This document shows positions 1 through 7,272 of a DNA stretch of 40,726 nt, piece after piece; positions within the stretch are counted from its first letter, which is position 1, and each line of letters starts with the position of its first letter. The position numbers and the translations under genes are program-made. Below the pieces are notes generated by a model that saw only the letters and a program-made list of their open reading frames with translations, did no database searches and was not told where the DNA came from. The DNA is from Bradyrhizobium guangdongense. GTDB lineage: Bacteria; Pseudomonadota; Alphaproteobacteria; Rhizobiales; Xanthobacteraceae. The stretch covers positions 1 through 40,726 of the forward strand of contig NZ_PPPT01000043.1 of the NCBI RefSeq assembly GCF_006483445.1, written 5' to 3'.

Positions 1-1
1 C

Positions 2-487
2 GAGGCCGACGTCGCGATCCGCACCCGCAAGCCGACGCAGCCGGATCTCATCCAGCGCAAGCTTTTCGCGATGGGCTTCCACGCCTATTGCTCGCCGGAA
101 TACATCAAGCGCTTCGGCACGCCGCGCACGCTGGAAGAGCTCGATGCGCACCGCATCATCTCGCTGAGCGACGGCAACTTCGCGCCGCACCTCCAGAACC
201 GCAACTGGCTGGTCGAAGCCGGCCGCAACGGCGCGGGTCCGCGCGAGGCCTATTTCCGCGTCAACAACATTCTCGGTCTCGTGCGCGCCTGTCAGCAAGG
301 CCTCGGCATCGCGGCACTGCCGGACTATCTGGTCGAGGAGCAGAGCCGTCTGGTGCAGCTCTTCGGCGAGTCGGATTCGATCCAGCTCGATACGTATTTT
401 GTCTATCCGGAAGAGCTGAAAACCGTTGCGCGCGTGCAGGTGTTCCGCGACTTCGTGGTGAGCAAGGCGCAGCGCTGGCCGTCCTGA
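2..487 (+). CDS. LysR-type transcriptional regulator, C-terminal part (5' end outside window)
   Basis: The reading frame is open from base 2 and ends at TGA 485-487, so the N-terminal winged helix lies to the left of the window. The visible 161 codons are the distal half of a LysR effector-binding domain. They include the strand-turn motif EADVAIRTRKPTQPDLIQRK, the FHAYCSPEYIKRFGTP segment typical of the domain swap region, and the closing GLGIAALPDYL motif. A short tail, FRDFVVSKAQRW, matches the usual last helix of the family. Target genes cannot be told from this window because the divergent neighbour would be on the missing side. It is followed by a long gene-free stretch, not by an operon partner. 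Family assignment is firm; the effector is unknown. Confidence 0.9.
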   Translation, partial: EADVAIRTRKPTQPDLIQRKLFAMGFHAYCSPEYIKRFGTPRTLEELDAHRIISLSDGNFAPHLQNRNWLVEAGRNGAGPREAYFRVNNILGLVRACQQGLGIAALPDYLVEEQSRLVQLFGESDSIQLDTYFVYPEELKTVARVQVFRDFVVSKAQRWPS

Positions 488-518
488 TTTCCGCATGACT
501 GACATGCGACCTCGGCGG

Positions 519-548
519 TTGCTGCAAGGCGTCAGGCGAGCCCATAAT
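519..548 (+). promoter_or_regulatory. Candidate sigma-70 promoter of a small RNA
   Basis: TTGCTG (519-524) and CATAAT (543-548) are separated by 18 bases. No protein gene follows within 380 bases, but a strong terminator ends at 691, so the promoter would drive a transcript of roughly 135 nt. Only the sequence match supports it. Confidence 0.35.
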
Positions 549-554
549 GTTTTC

Positions 555-691
555 ACGCTGAGCTTTCGCGTTGCGCATTTGTCCCCCTCCTCCAGTGGCG
601 CGGGCGTTCAGTAATCCCTCTTGGAAGGTGATTGTGTCGGCCTCACGTGGCCAATACCTAAGCCGGGCTCTCATGGGCCCGGCTTTTTTTC
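555..691 (+). ncRNA. Candidate small RNA with anti-Shine-Dalgarno motif
   Basis: A gene-free stretch bounded by a promoter-like signal (519-548) and a textbook intrinsic terminator (661-691). It holds a pyrimidine run CCCCCTCCTCC near 583-593, complementary to ribosome-binding sites. It also has a short hairpin GGCC-tcacgt-GGCC near 639-652. Exposed CCUCC motifs are a known feature of several rhizobial trans-acting small RNA families, but I cannot assign this one to a family. It could equally be the untranslated tail of an unrecognised transcript. Confidence 0.35.
661..691 (+). terminator. Rho-independent terminator
   Basis: Perfect stem AGCCGGGC (661-668) / GCCCGGCT (677-684) with an 8-base loop, followed directly by TTTTTT. 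The T-run orients it to plus-strand transcription. Confidence 0.85.
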
Positions 692-723
692 TTGTTGAAT
701 CAGGCTCTCGCTTTCCGCGCGTG

Positions 724-752
724 TTGACAGTTCCGTGCAGCCCGCGCATGAT
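724..752 (+). promoter_or_regulatory. Candidate sigma-70 promoter upstream of the DapA-family gene
   Basis: Consensus TTGACA (724-729), a 17-base spacer, then CATGAT (747-752), which matches TATAAT at four of six positions. Transcription would start near 759, giving a leader of about 170 nt before the start codon at 930. That leader contains the hairpins at 788-812 and 858-886. Confidence 0.4.
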
Positions 753-787
753 TTGCAAATGATCACGAAGTCGTGCGCAGCCATCTC

Positions 788-812
788 GAAAAAAGGCCCC
801 CATCCGGGGCCT
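788..812 (-). terminator. Intrinsic terminator, minus strand
   Basis: Stem AGGCCCC (794-800) / GGGGCCT (806-812) with a 5-base loop. Six A residues precede it on the plus strand, giving a U-run for a minus-strand transcript. No minus-strand gene ends here, so the transcript it serves is unknown. On the plus strand it could be a leader hairpin. Confidence 0.5.
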
Positions 813-857
813 CGGGATCTTTGCGCGCAGTAGCTACGTCGTCATTGCCGCTTTCCC

Positions 858-886
858 AAAACCCCGCCGTCTGGACGGGGTTTTTT
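858..886 (+). terminator. Terminator or attenuator hairpin 44 bases before the DapA-family gene
   Basis: CCCCG (862-866) pairs with CGGGG (876-880), with an alternative inner pairing CCGTC (867-871) / GACGG (874-878). Four As flank it on the left and six Ts on the right, so it could work in either direction. Its place just upstream of the ribosome-binding site at 917-922 allows either termination of an upstream RNA or attenuation of the downstream gene. Confidence 0.65.
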
Positions 887-929
887 CATGTGCCCTCCGT
901 CTCAGACCCAACTGACAAGGAGATGGAAC

Positions 930-1859
930 ATGACCGATCTGAGACATCATCTGCACGGCCTCTGGCTGCCGCTCGTCACGCCGTTCCGTGACGGGCAGCT
1001 CGACGAGACATCGCTCAAGCGGCTGACGCGCCACTACGCGGGAGAAGCCGTCGACGGCTTCATCCTCGGTGCGACCTCGGGCGAAGGCATGACGCTGAGA
1101 CCCAGCGAGCTCGAACGCCTCGTCGCCGTCGTGCGCGAGGAGATGGCGGCTGCGCGCCGCAACGTTCCGATTCTCTTGGGGCTGTCGGGCGCCGACACGC
1201 GCGCGATGCAGGATCGCCTCGACGAGAGCGCGGACTGGCCGATCGACGGCTATCTGATCGCGAGCCCGTATTATGTGCGGCCCTCGCAGCGCGGGCTGCT
1301 TGCGCATTTCGAACGGCTTGCCGATCACGCCGCCTGGCCGCTCGCGCTCTACAACATTCCCTATCGTACCGGCGTCAACATGACGAACCAGACGCTGCTG
1401 CGTCTGGCCGAGCATCACAACATCATAGGTCTGAAGGATTGCTGCGCCAGCCGCGAGCAGACCATCGCGCTGCTCCGCGACCGCCCGAAGAGTTTTCGCG
1501 TGCTGACCGGCGAGGACGCCAACTACCACGAGGCGCTCAGCGACGGCGCCGACGGCGGCATCCTGCTCTCGGCCCATATCGAGACCGCGACCTTTGCCGC
1601 CGTCTCGAGCGAATTGCGACGCGGCAATGCGGACGCAGCGCTGGCGCATTGGCAGGAGGTCGCGGCGCTGACGCGACTCTTGTTCACCGAACCGAGCCCG
1701 GCGCCGGCGAAGTACTGGCTGTGGCGCACCGGCCTGATCGACAGCCCGGAGGTGCGGCTGCCGATGGTGGAGATCGGCAGCGAGCTCGCCGCGACGATCG
1801 ATCGCGAGATCGAGCGGAGGACGGAAAAATCAGCGGGCGGGGACGCGCTGGTGGCGTGA
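930..1859 (+). CDS. DapA-family (dihydrodipicolinate synthase-like) aldolase/lyase
   Basis: A 309-residue TIM-barrel protein of the class I pyruvate-dependent aldolase family. The start at 930 is set by a strong AAGGAG at 917-922; an in-frame ATG at 888 has no such site and lies just past the terminator. Motifs in order are LVTPFRDG near residue 16, GATSGEG (47-53, the GTTGE-type pyruvate-binding loop), YNIPYRTG (Tyr141, proton relay) and IGLKDCC with the Schiff-base Lys169. All catalytic residues are present. True DapA makes tetrahydrodipicolinate for lysine. This copy is solitary, not with lysine genes, so it may instead act on another 2-keto acid such as KDG or 4-hydroxy-2-oxoglutarate. 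Family is firm, substrate open. Confidence 0.9.
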   Translation: MTDLRHHLHGLWLPLVTPFRDGQLDETSLKRLTRHYAGEAVDGFILGATSGEGMTLRPSELERLVAVVREEMAAARRNVPILLGLSGADTRAMQDRLDESADWPIDGYLIASPYYVRPSQRGLLAHFERLADHAAWPLALYNIPYRTGVNMTNQTLLRLAEHHNIIGLKDCCASREQTIALLRDRPKSFRVLTGEDANYHEALSDGADGGILLSAHIETATFAAVSSELRRGNADAALAHWQEVAALTRLLFTEPSPAPAKYWLWRTGLIDSPEVRLPMVEIGSELAATIDREIERRTEKSAGGDALVA

Positions 1860-2186
1860 GGCGGCGAAGGCTGCGTGGCGGCGAGTGTCGGGGGATGAGC
1901 GTGTGGATGCGTCGTCCCTGTCCGCCTGGCTGCGCCGCGATGTCGGGCTGACTGAGGACGTCGTGCTATCGAGTATGGATGCCATCGACGCGATCAGGCT
2001 GAGGCATTGCGGTTGGTACTAACGCCGCGCGCGCTTTCTTCCTTCTCCCCTTGTGGGAGAAGGTGAGAAGCGCGCGTGGTTAACCTCGCGTGAATCCCTC
2101 CCGCAGCGCGCCATGACGCATCCACGTCTCGTTTACGCATCCGCTCCTATCGTTTCCCCAGAGACTAAAATTCGAAGGGGGAAATC
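1860..2186. other. Intergenic stretch with no convincing gene
   Basis: It holds the hairpin at 2041-2063 and a CGTGGTTAA motif near 2076 that recurs before the second small membrane gene (near 2349). A 39-codon frame at 1903-2022 was seen but not accepted. I see no RNA gene. Confidence 0.6.
2041..2063. repeat. Short hairpin of the CTTCTCCC...GGGAGAAG type
   Basis: Perfect arms CCTTCTCCC (2041-2049) / GGGAGAAGG (2055-2063) around CTTGT. A related CCCTCTCCCC/GGGGAGAGGG hairpin follows the Crp/Fnr gene at 17641-17668. Such elements are frequent after genes in Bradyrhizobium and may act in termination or mRNA end protection. Confidence 0.6.
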
Positions 2187-2333
2187 ATGGAGCTTCGCAC
2201 TGAAGACAGTGTCGCACGACACTATGCGCCGGCCGATCTCCTGCAGGGAATTCTGGTGATTTCGTCGTTCGGCTTCTGGGCCGTGATGCTCGGCCTGATG
2301 CCGGTATTGTTGTTTCGCCTCTGGCTCGCCTGA
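2187..2333 (+). CDS. Small single-helix membrane protein (48 aa), paralogue of the next gene
   Basis: ATG at 2187 follows a GAAGGGGG ribosome-binding site at the right spacing. The product has a short polar N-terminus (MELRTEDSVARHYAPAD) and one hydrophobic segment of about 27 residues running to the C-terminus (ILVISSFGFWAVMLGLMPVL and on). It aligns with the next small protein over the helix: D-[LI]-L, W-V-x-L, P-V and a closing Ala. I do not recognise a named family. A short membrane anchor or a regulator of a membrane complex is possible but not shown. Strong start signal, clean stop and the related neighbour make it a likely real gene. Confidence 0.65.
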   Translation: MELRTEDSVARHYAPADLLQGILVISSFGFWAVMLGLMPVLLFRLWLA

Positions 2334-2463
2334 GGCAAGACGCGGGGCGTGGTTAATCCGCGGTTGTGGACTTGCGTTCAAATACGAGCGAAATCGCGAC
2401 CGGGATTTTAAGCCGACCTTGGTATCACTCTCGCCCATAAGCGAAGAAATCGCGGGGGCGATC

Positions 2464-2613
2464 GTGAATACAGAAGGTCATTTGGCGCCGGCCTGCCCGG
2501 CCGCCGATCAGCGGGGCTTTACCACCGAGGACATTCTCTGGGCCGTCGGCATCTGGTCGGTGATCCTGACACTGTCACCGGTCATCATGTTCTACGTGCT
2601 GATGGTGGCGTAA
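2464..2613 (+). CDS. Small single-helix membrane protein (49 aa), paralogue of the previous gene
   Basis: GTG at 2464 is preceded by GGGGGCG. A TTG at 2419 in the same frame would add 15 residues but has no ribosome-binding site. The product has a polar N-terminal half (NTEGHLAPACPAADQRGF) and a C-terminal transmembrane helix (DILWAVGIWSVILTLSPV and on). The helix shares spaced residues and overall design with the 48-residue protein 130 bases upstream, suggesting tandem duplication. Both intergenic leaders carry CGTGGTTAA. It ends just before a bidirectional terminator shared with the convergent ParA gene. Function unknown. Confidence 0.6.
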   Translation: MNTEGHLAPACPAADQRGFTTEDILWAVGIWSVILTLSPVIMFYVLMVA

Positions 2614-2646
2614 CCACGCCATCCCGGATCATGCTCGAGAAACGCA

Positions 2647-2670
2647 AAACGCGCGGACGACCGCGCGTTT
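2647..2670. terminator. Bidirectional terminator between small membrane gene and ParA gene
   Basis: AAACGCGCGG (2647-2656) pairs perfectly with CCGCGCGTTT (2661-2670) around a 4-base loop. A-rich DNA on the left gives TTTTGCGTTT after the stem on the minus strand. It lies between the two convergent stop codons at 2613 and 2696. Confidence 0.75.
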
Positions 2671-2695
2671 CCGTCGGGCAATGAACTCTTGAAAA

Positions 2696-3373
2696 TTACG
2701 CTGCCTGCTTGTGCATCGCGCCGGAGGCCGACACCGTGCCGCGGATCGCCTTGACCGAACGCTCGATCGCAGCCCACAGCCTTGCAATCTCCTGTGCCGC
2801 CCGGCTCTCGGCCTGATACTCGCGCGCGCCTTCGCCATGGCTGAGTGCCATCAACAAATCCGAACGATTGGTGATCTGACCGCCCCATACCGGTGCGCGG
2901 AACTTTGCCAGTGCCTCGCGCGCGATGGCGACGATCGGGCTTTCCGCGTCGTCGCGCCGCGCCGGCGCACCGTTCAGAACCACCGCGTAGGGCTTGCGCG
3001 CCGCACGGCACATCTGAATCGTTTCCTGCACCGCGTTGACGTCGAACACGCCCGGACGCGCCGGGATGATCACCATCGTCGCGTTGCGGATCGCGTCGTC
3101 GACGACGGCCGAGAGATTCGGCGGCGTGTCGATCAACACCCACTCATAACCGTCGCGCTTGGCAGCGGAGACGATGCCGCTGACGGAATTGACCGCTGCC
3201 TTGATCTGCGGCTCGTTGGTGCCGCGCAGCTTGTGCCACAGCGTCAGGGACCCCTGCGGATCCGCGTCGACGAGCAGGATCTGCTTGCTACCCTTGATCT
3301 GCGCTGCGAGATGTGCGGCGAGGGTACTCTTGCCCGAGCCGCCTTTACGCGATGCGAAAACAATAACGTTCAT
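2696..3373 (-). CDS. Orphan ParA/MinD-family ATPase
   Basis: A 225-residue P-loop ATPase. The start at 3373 follows a perfect GGAGG eight bases upstream; the frame stays open for 31 further codons but without signals. The deviant Walker A reads SRKGGSGKST at residues 8-17 with the signature lysine, followed by LLVDADPQGS (Walker A') and WVLIDTPPN (Walker B). These proteins form ATP-dependent dimers that position DNA or protein cargo on the nucleoid or membrane. No ParB, parS-like repeat or cargo gene is adjacent, and neighbours are convergent or unrelated. It is therefore more likely a cargo-positioning ParA than a replicon partition protein, though its cargo is unknown. Confidence 0.88.
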   Translation of the reverse strand: MNVIVFASRKGGSGKSTLAAHLAAQIKGSKQILLVDADPQGSLTLWHKLRGTNEPQIKAAVNSVSGIVSAAKRDGYEWVLIDTPPNLSAVVDDAIRNATMVIIPARPGVFDVNAVQETIQMCRAARKPYAVVLNGAPARRDDAESPIVAIAREALAKFRAPVWGGQITNRSDLLMALSHGEGAREYQAESRAAQEIARLWAAIERSVKAIRGTVSASGAMHKQAA

Positions 3374-3721
3374 ACCTCTGGCCTCCAGATTGACCCCAGG
3401 CAACGAAAATGAATCAGCGCGCTGATTCGTGAAAGAAAAATTTACCGGGAGTTGAATCGACGCCACGAAATAACAGCCGTGTTGGCTTTTGAGTCACACT
3501 GTTCTGGCGTCGCAGACACAAAACGCAGCGAATGGCCCGTCGCACGAGCAGTTGGTGCGTTTTTTGAGCAGTCGGTCGGGACAAAGCGGCACGCAACCTG
3601 GCCGAGCAAAGTCTTCGGCGTCCCTTTTTCCCTCGATCGTTTCCGTAATCGGTGCAGGAGATCGGCGAAGCGAGGCGAACAAAAAGAGTCCGTCGCGTGA
3701 CTCGACCGACGCCGGCGAAGC
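3374..3721. other. Intergenic stretch upstream of the ParA gene
   Basis: No coding frame with a plausible start, no tRNA and no convincing terminator is visible. It should carry the ParA promoter, but no clear -35/-10 pair stands out on the minus strand. Confidence 0.5.
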
Positions 3722-4066
3722 CTAGCCTTCGGTCTTCGGCTTTTTCTTCTTGGCCGTGGTCGTCTTCTTCGGCTTCGGCTTGGCCGCGACCGGCCGGATG
3801 TTGGTCGGCTGGCCTGCCACCGGCTCCGGTCCGGGGCGGAAGAAAGGCCGGCACTGCGGCGAGAGCTGCGACTTCTTCTGGATCATGCAGGCGGTGATGG
3901 CATCGACGTTCGGCACGAACTCGCCGCAGAGCCGCATCGCGTCGGGCGTGCAGGCCTGCTGCTGCTCCGGCGTATAGGCGTGGCCAGTTGCGGGCGGGAT
4001 CAGAACGGTCAGCGCGGCCCCGAACAGGGCGGCACACGCAAAACTCCCCAAGCGGAACGCCGGCAT
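3722..4066 (-). CDS. Small exported Cys-containing protein with Lys-rich tail
   Basis: A 114-residue protein with an N-terminal signal peptide (MPAFRLGSFACAALFGAALT, likely cleaved after GHA near residue 30). A core domain has four cysteines in the pattern C-x7-C-x12-C-x11-C (QQACTPDAMRLCGEFVPNVD, then ITACMIQKKSQLSPQCR). It closes with an Ala/Pro/Lys tail (KPKPKKTTTAKKKKPKTEG) that would be strongly basic. The core resembles small periplasmic cysteine-rich repeat proteins common in Bradyrhizobium. No enzymatic motif is seen. The basic tail could bind envelope polyanions or nucleic acid, which is inference only. It is monocistronic, with free space on both sides. Confidence 0.8.
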   Translation of the reverse strand: MPAFRLGSFACAALFGAALTVLIPPATGHAYTPEQQQACTPDAMRLCGEFVPNVDAITACMIQKKSQLSPQCRPFFRPGPEPVAGQPTNIRPVAAKPKPKKTTTAKKKKPKTEG

Positions 4067-4299
4067 TCATTCCCCCCATCGCATCAGTCGAATCGGAGTG
4101 TGGGCGATGCCTCCCGGCTTGGCAACAGAGGTCCGGACGACATTTCGCCCCTGTGCGCTCCGGGCAACAGGTCCGGTGGTCGGGCGTGCCCCAGCCTCGA
4201 AAAATAACGCCGAAAACAACCCCATGCACAGTAGGCGGCGGGGAGCCGCCGCGCGGCCGTCCGGGCCGCCGCCTCATTTCGGATTTTACAAAAAATCGC

Positions 4300-4329
4300 T
4301 TGACCCGTCGGGCAAATCAGACGTATATT
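4300..4329 (+). promoter_or_regulatory. Sigma-70-like promoter in the leader of the AEC transporter
   Basis: TTGACC (4300-4305), an 18-base spacer and TATATT (4324-4329), in a locally AT-rich setting. The start codon at 4480 lies about 145 bases beyond the expected transcription start, so the mRNA would have a long leader with no obvious hairpin. The surrounding 4067-4479 stretch holds nothing else I can identify. Confidence 0.5.
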
Positions 4330-4479
4330 GGCACTATCGCAGCGTGTGGGCGGACCGGGCCGTTGCGAACTGCCATCATCGCATCAGAGCTGGCATTTCT
4401 TGCATCTTTCGGCATGCGCGCGCAAAAAGCTGCTCCGCGGTGTCAAAAGCCGTCCAAAAACCGCTGACATGAGCACCGC

Positions 4480-5424
4480 ATGGCCACCGTGTTGATCGTC
4501 GCGCCGGTCTTTGCCCTGATCGCGGCCGGCTATGCGTCGGTGCTGTTTCGCTTCGTCTCGGAGACCGCGCACAAGGGCATCTCCGAATTCGCCTTCTCGA
4601 TCGCGATCCCCGCCTTGCTGTTCCGCACCATCGTGGTGTCGGAATTCCCCGACGTCAGCCCGTGGCGGATGTGGGGCGCCTATTACGGCGCGCTCGCCAT
4701 CACCTGGACCCTGGCGCTGGCGGTCTCGGCGCTGCTGCGCGCGCGGCGCGAGGACCGCGAGGACGGCGTCGTGTTCGCGATCGGCTCGGTCTACGGCAAC
4801 ATCGTGATGCTCGGCATTCCCCTCACCCTCTCCGCGCTCGGCAGCCAGGCCGCGGGGCCGTTGGCGCTGATCCTGTCGATCAACACGCCGCTACTGTGGC
4901 TGTGCGGCACGCTGCAGATGGAGCTGGTCGACCGCAAGCAGACCGGCTCGGCGCTCTCGATCGTCGGCCCCGTGATCGCCGATCTCGCAAAAAACCCGAT
5001 CATGCTCGCGATCGGCTTTGGCGTCATCTGGCGCTTCACCGGCCTCGGCCTCAACGCGGTCGTCGACTCCACGATCGGCCTGCTGGCGCAGGCGGGCTCG
5101 CCGGCCGCGCTGATCGCGCTCGGCATCAATTTGTTTCGCTTCGAGGTGAAGGGCGAAAAGCTCACCGTCGTCGCGATGTGCGCGCTCAAGCTGATGGCGA
5201 TGCCGGCGATCGCGTTCGCGTTTGCCAAGCTGATGGACCTGCCACCGCTCGCCGCCGGCGTCGTCGTGCTGCTGTCGGCGATGCCGACCGGCGCCAACGC
5301 CTACATCTTTGCGGTGCAGTATCAGCGGCTGGTGAACCCGGTGTCGGGCGCGGTGGCGCTGGGCACGCTGCTGGCAGCGGCGACGCTGCCGGTGATCGTG
5401 CTGGCCGTGGCGGGGTTGAGCTGA
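4480..5424 (+). CDS. AEC-family (auxin efflux carrier) transporter
   Basis: A 314-residue membrane protein with about ten predicted helices in two halves, the normal size for bacterial AEC proteins. It opens with ATVLIVAPVFALIAAGYASV and has the broken-helix region GSVYGNIVMLGIPL near residue 107. It ends with the family hallmark LLSAMPTGANAYIFAVQYQ near residue 265. Bacterial members export or import small organic acids such as malate or malonate; the auxin name comes from plants. It converges on the glycosyltransferase with only 33 bases between stops. A 28-codon remnant of a related transporter lies at 8533-8616. Family firm, substrate unknown. Confidence 0.9.
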   Translation: MATVLIVAPVFALIAAGYASVLFRFVSETAHKGISEFAFSIAIPALLFRTIVVSEFPDVSPWRMWGAYYGALAITWTLALAVSALLRARREDREDGVVFAIGSVYGNIVMLGIPLTLSALGSQAAGPLALILSINTPLLWLCGTLQMELVDRKQTGSALSIVGPVIADLAKNPIMLAIGFGVIWRFTGLGLNAVVDSTIGLLAQAGSPAALIALGINLFRFEVKGEKLTVVAMCALKLMAMPAIAFAFAKLMDLPPLAAGVVVLLSAMPTGANAYIFAVQYQRLVNPVSGAVALGTLLAAATLPVIVLAVAGLS

Positions 5425-5457
5425 AACGCGTGGCGGACAACGGACGGCGGGGCTGCG

Positions 5458-7065
5458 TCAATGCGGCCTGCTGACATAGAGCGGATCGCCGGGAGGCGGC
5501 GACAGCACGGGCTGCCACTTGGTCAGCTTCTCCATCCGGTAGGTGTCGTAGCGCACCCCGCGCCAGGTCAGGTCGACCAGCGCGCGCGGCTCGAGCACCG
5601 CCGTCGTGGTCTCCCAGACCTCACGCATGGGCTGGTCTTTCGGGGCGACGTAGAGCCCGACCAGGCCGATCGAATCCGCTTGTCCGGCACGAAACCCGAT
5701 CTGCCGGCTCCGCTCGTTGACCTGAACGACGGGGATGCGGTCCTTCAGATGCCAGCGCAACATCGCATAGATGCGGTAGTCGGTGGTCGCGAACCAGCTC
5801 GCGCCCGCCCCGCCCAGTTCGTCTCGTGCGGCGTCCACCACAAGCGCGAAGCCGGCCTCCTTCCCGATCGGATCGTTCTGCGCCAGATGATTTGCGTTCG
5901 ACGCGGTGTAGTAGACGGCTGCGAGCACGACGCATCCGATTCCGCCGAGAACCGTGATGGCCGCAACGTCCGGCGCGATCCGCGCCATGGGTGAGGCCGG
6001 CGCCTCCCGGCGCCAGCCCGCGAGATTGATGGCCACGCAGGCAAAGCCGAACGGCCAGACGAACAATGGCCAGCTGTCGCCGATACGGCCGTACAAGGAC
6101 CGCCACAGGAAGAAGCAGAGCGGACCGATCACGCACATCGACAGCAGGATCGCAACGGGATCGCGGGCACGAAAGCCGCGCCGGCCGAGCATGGCCACGC
6201 CGATCAACAGGACCGGAAACAGCAGCGGGCCGAGCAGCACGAACTGGCTGCCGACGAAATCGCCGAGGAACCTCAAGGACCATTCCTCAAGCTGTACGGG
6301 ACGATCGAGCTGAAACCTGAACGACACCCAGTCATGCACCGCGTTCCAGTACAGCACCGGCGAAAACACGACGAGCGCGATCAGGGCCGCAAGCCAGGGA
6401 TAAGGACTCGAAAGCTGTTGCCTCCGCCAGGACGGCACGACCGCAAAGGCCATGATCGCCGGCACCAGCAGGATGGCCGTGTATTTCGACAGCAACGCCA
6501 AGCCGCCGAACAGGCCCGCCAGCAGCCACCAGCGCAGGTCGCCCGACAACGCCAGCCGGACCAGCGCCCAGACCATCGCCATGCTGAACGCGATCATCGC
6601 CGTATCCGGGGCGACCTTGCTCATCATCAGCCCATAGTCGAGCGCGGCTTCCGGCAGCAGCACGGCGAAAATGGTGTAGCGCCAATCGCGCGTCGTCCGC
6701 CACACGATGTCGGCGAGGAGACCCTGCATCGCGAGCATCGCGAGCAGCCCGCCGAGGCGGACGCCGAGATTGGTGTCTCCGAACAGAAAGGTGCCGAGCT
6801 GAACGGACCAGGCCACCATCGGCGGATGGTCGAGATAGGAGAGCACGCTCTCGCTCGACCAGGTCCAGTAATAGGCCTCGTCCACCCGCAGCGGAACGAG
6901 CGTCGCGAACGTCGCGCGCATCATCGTGAGCGCGACCACGAGCAGCGCACAGGCTGCGATCCAGAACCTCGAGACGCTGACGCCGTCGGTCGCCAGCCGC
7001 CGCTCGAAAAATGCGTCAGCCAAAATGAAAGAGCTCCCCAGCCCCGTAACGCGCAAGCAAAGCAT
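5458..7065 (-). CDS. GT39-like (ArnT/PMT superfamily) membrane glycosyltransferase
   Basis: A 535-residue integral membrane protein with an N-terminal catalytic loop typical of GT-C enzymes. This includes LRVDEAYYW with the Asp62-Glu63 pair and YLDHPPM (78-83) before the next helix. About eleven hydrophobic segments follow, then a soluble C-terminal domain of about 160 residues ending near CNVMR-free basic residues. Family members move a sugar from a polyprenyl-phosphate donor to lipid A, protein or cell-wall polymer on the periplasmic face. The start at 7065 has only a weak GGCGGG upstream, and a start up to 30 codons further in is possible because the first helix begins near residue 34. It stands alone, so acceptor and sugar cannot be inferred. 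Confidence 0.85.
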   Translation of the reverse strand: MLCLRVTGLGSSFILADAFFERRLATDGVSVSRFWIAACALLVVALTMMRATFATLVPLRVDEAYYWTWSSESVLSYLDHPPMVAWSVQLGTFLFGDTNLGVRLGGLLAMLAMQGLLADIVWRTTRDWRYTIFAVLLPEAALDYGLMMSKVAPDTAMIAFSMAMVWALVRLALSGDLRWWLLAGLFGGLALLSKYTAILLVPAIMAFAVVPSWRRQQLSSPYPWLAALIALVVFSPVLYWNAVHDWVSFRFQLDRPVQLEEWSLRFLGDFVGSQFVLLGPLLFPVLLIGVAMLGRRGFRARDPVAILLSMCVIGPLCFFLWRSLYGRIGDSWPLFVWPFGFACVAINLAGWRREAPASPMARIAPDVAAITVLGGIGCVVLAAVYYTASNANHLAQNDPIGKEAGFALVVDAARDELGGAGASWFATTDYRIYAMLRWHLKDRIPVVQVNERSRQIGFRAGQADSIGLVGLYVAPKDQPMREVWETTTAVLEPRALVDLTWRGVRYDTYRMEKLTKWQPVLSPPPGDPLYVSRPH

Positions 7066-7272
7066 GACGCCCGCCGGTGATCCAGAGGGATGCGTACTCC
7101 GCGCGCGTGCGTCGCGCCGTTCGATCGGTAGGATGATGGCGCACGCCCATACCGAAATACCGAACGTGCGGAAATTGGCGCAGGAGATGTCAACAGGCGC
7201 GTCGGGTGCTGCGCCGGAAGCCCGAAGAGCGACGGGTGATTTCGCGATCGGCTGGCAGAGCCGGCCCAGGAG

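Noticed and set aside
1903..2022. A 39-codon frame starting GTG behind GGGGGA and ending DAIRLRHCGWY
   Set aside because: The start site is only passable, the frame is continuous with upstream non-coding sequence and I see no related protein; chance or a decayed fragment is as likely.
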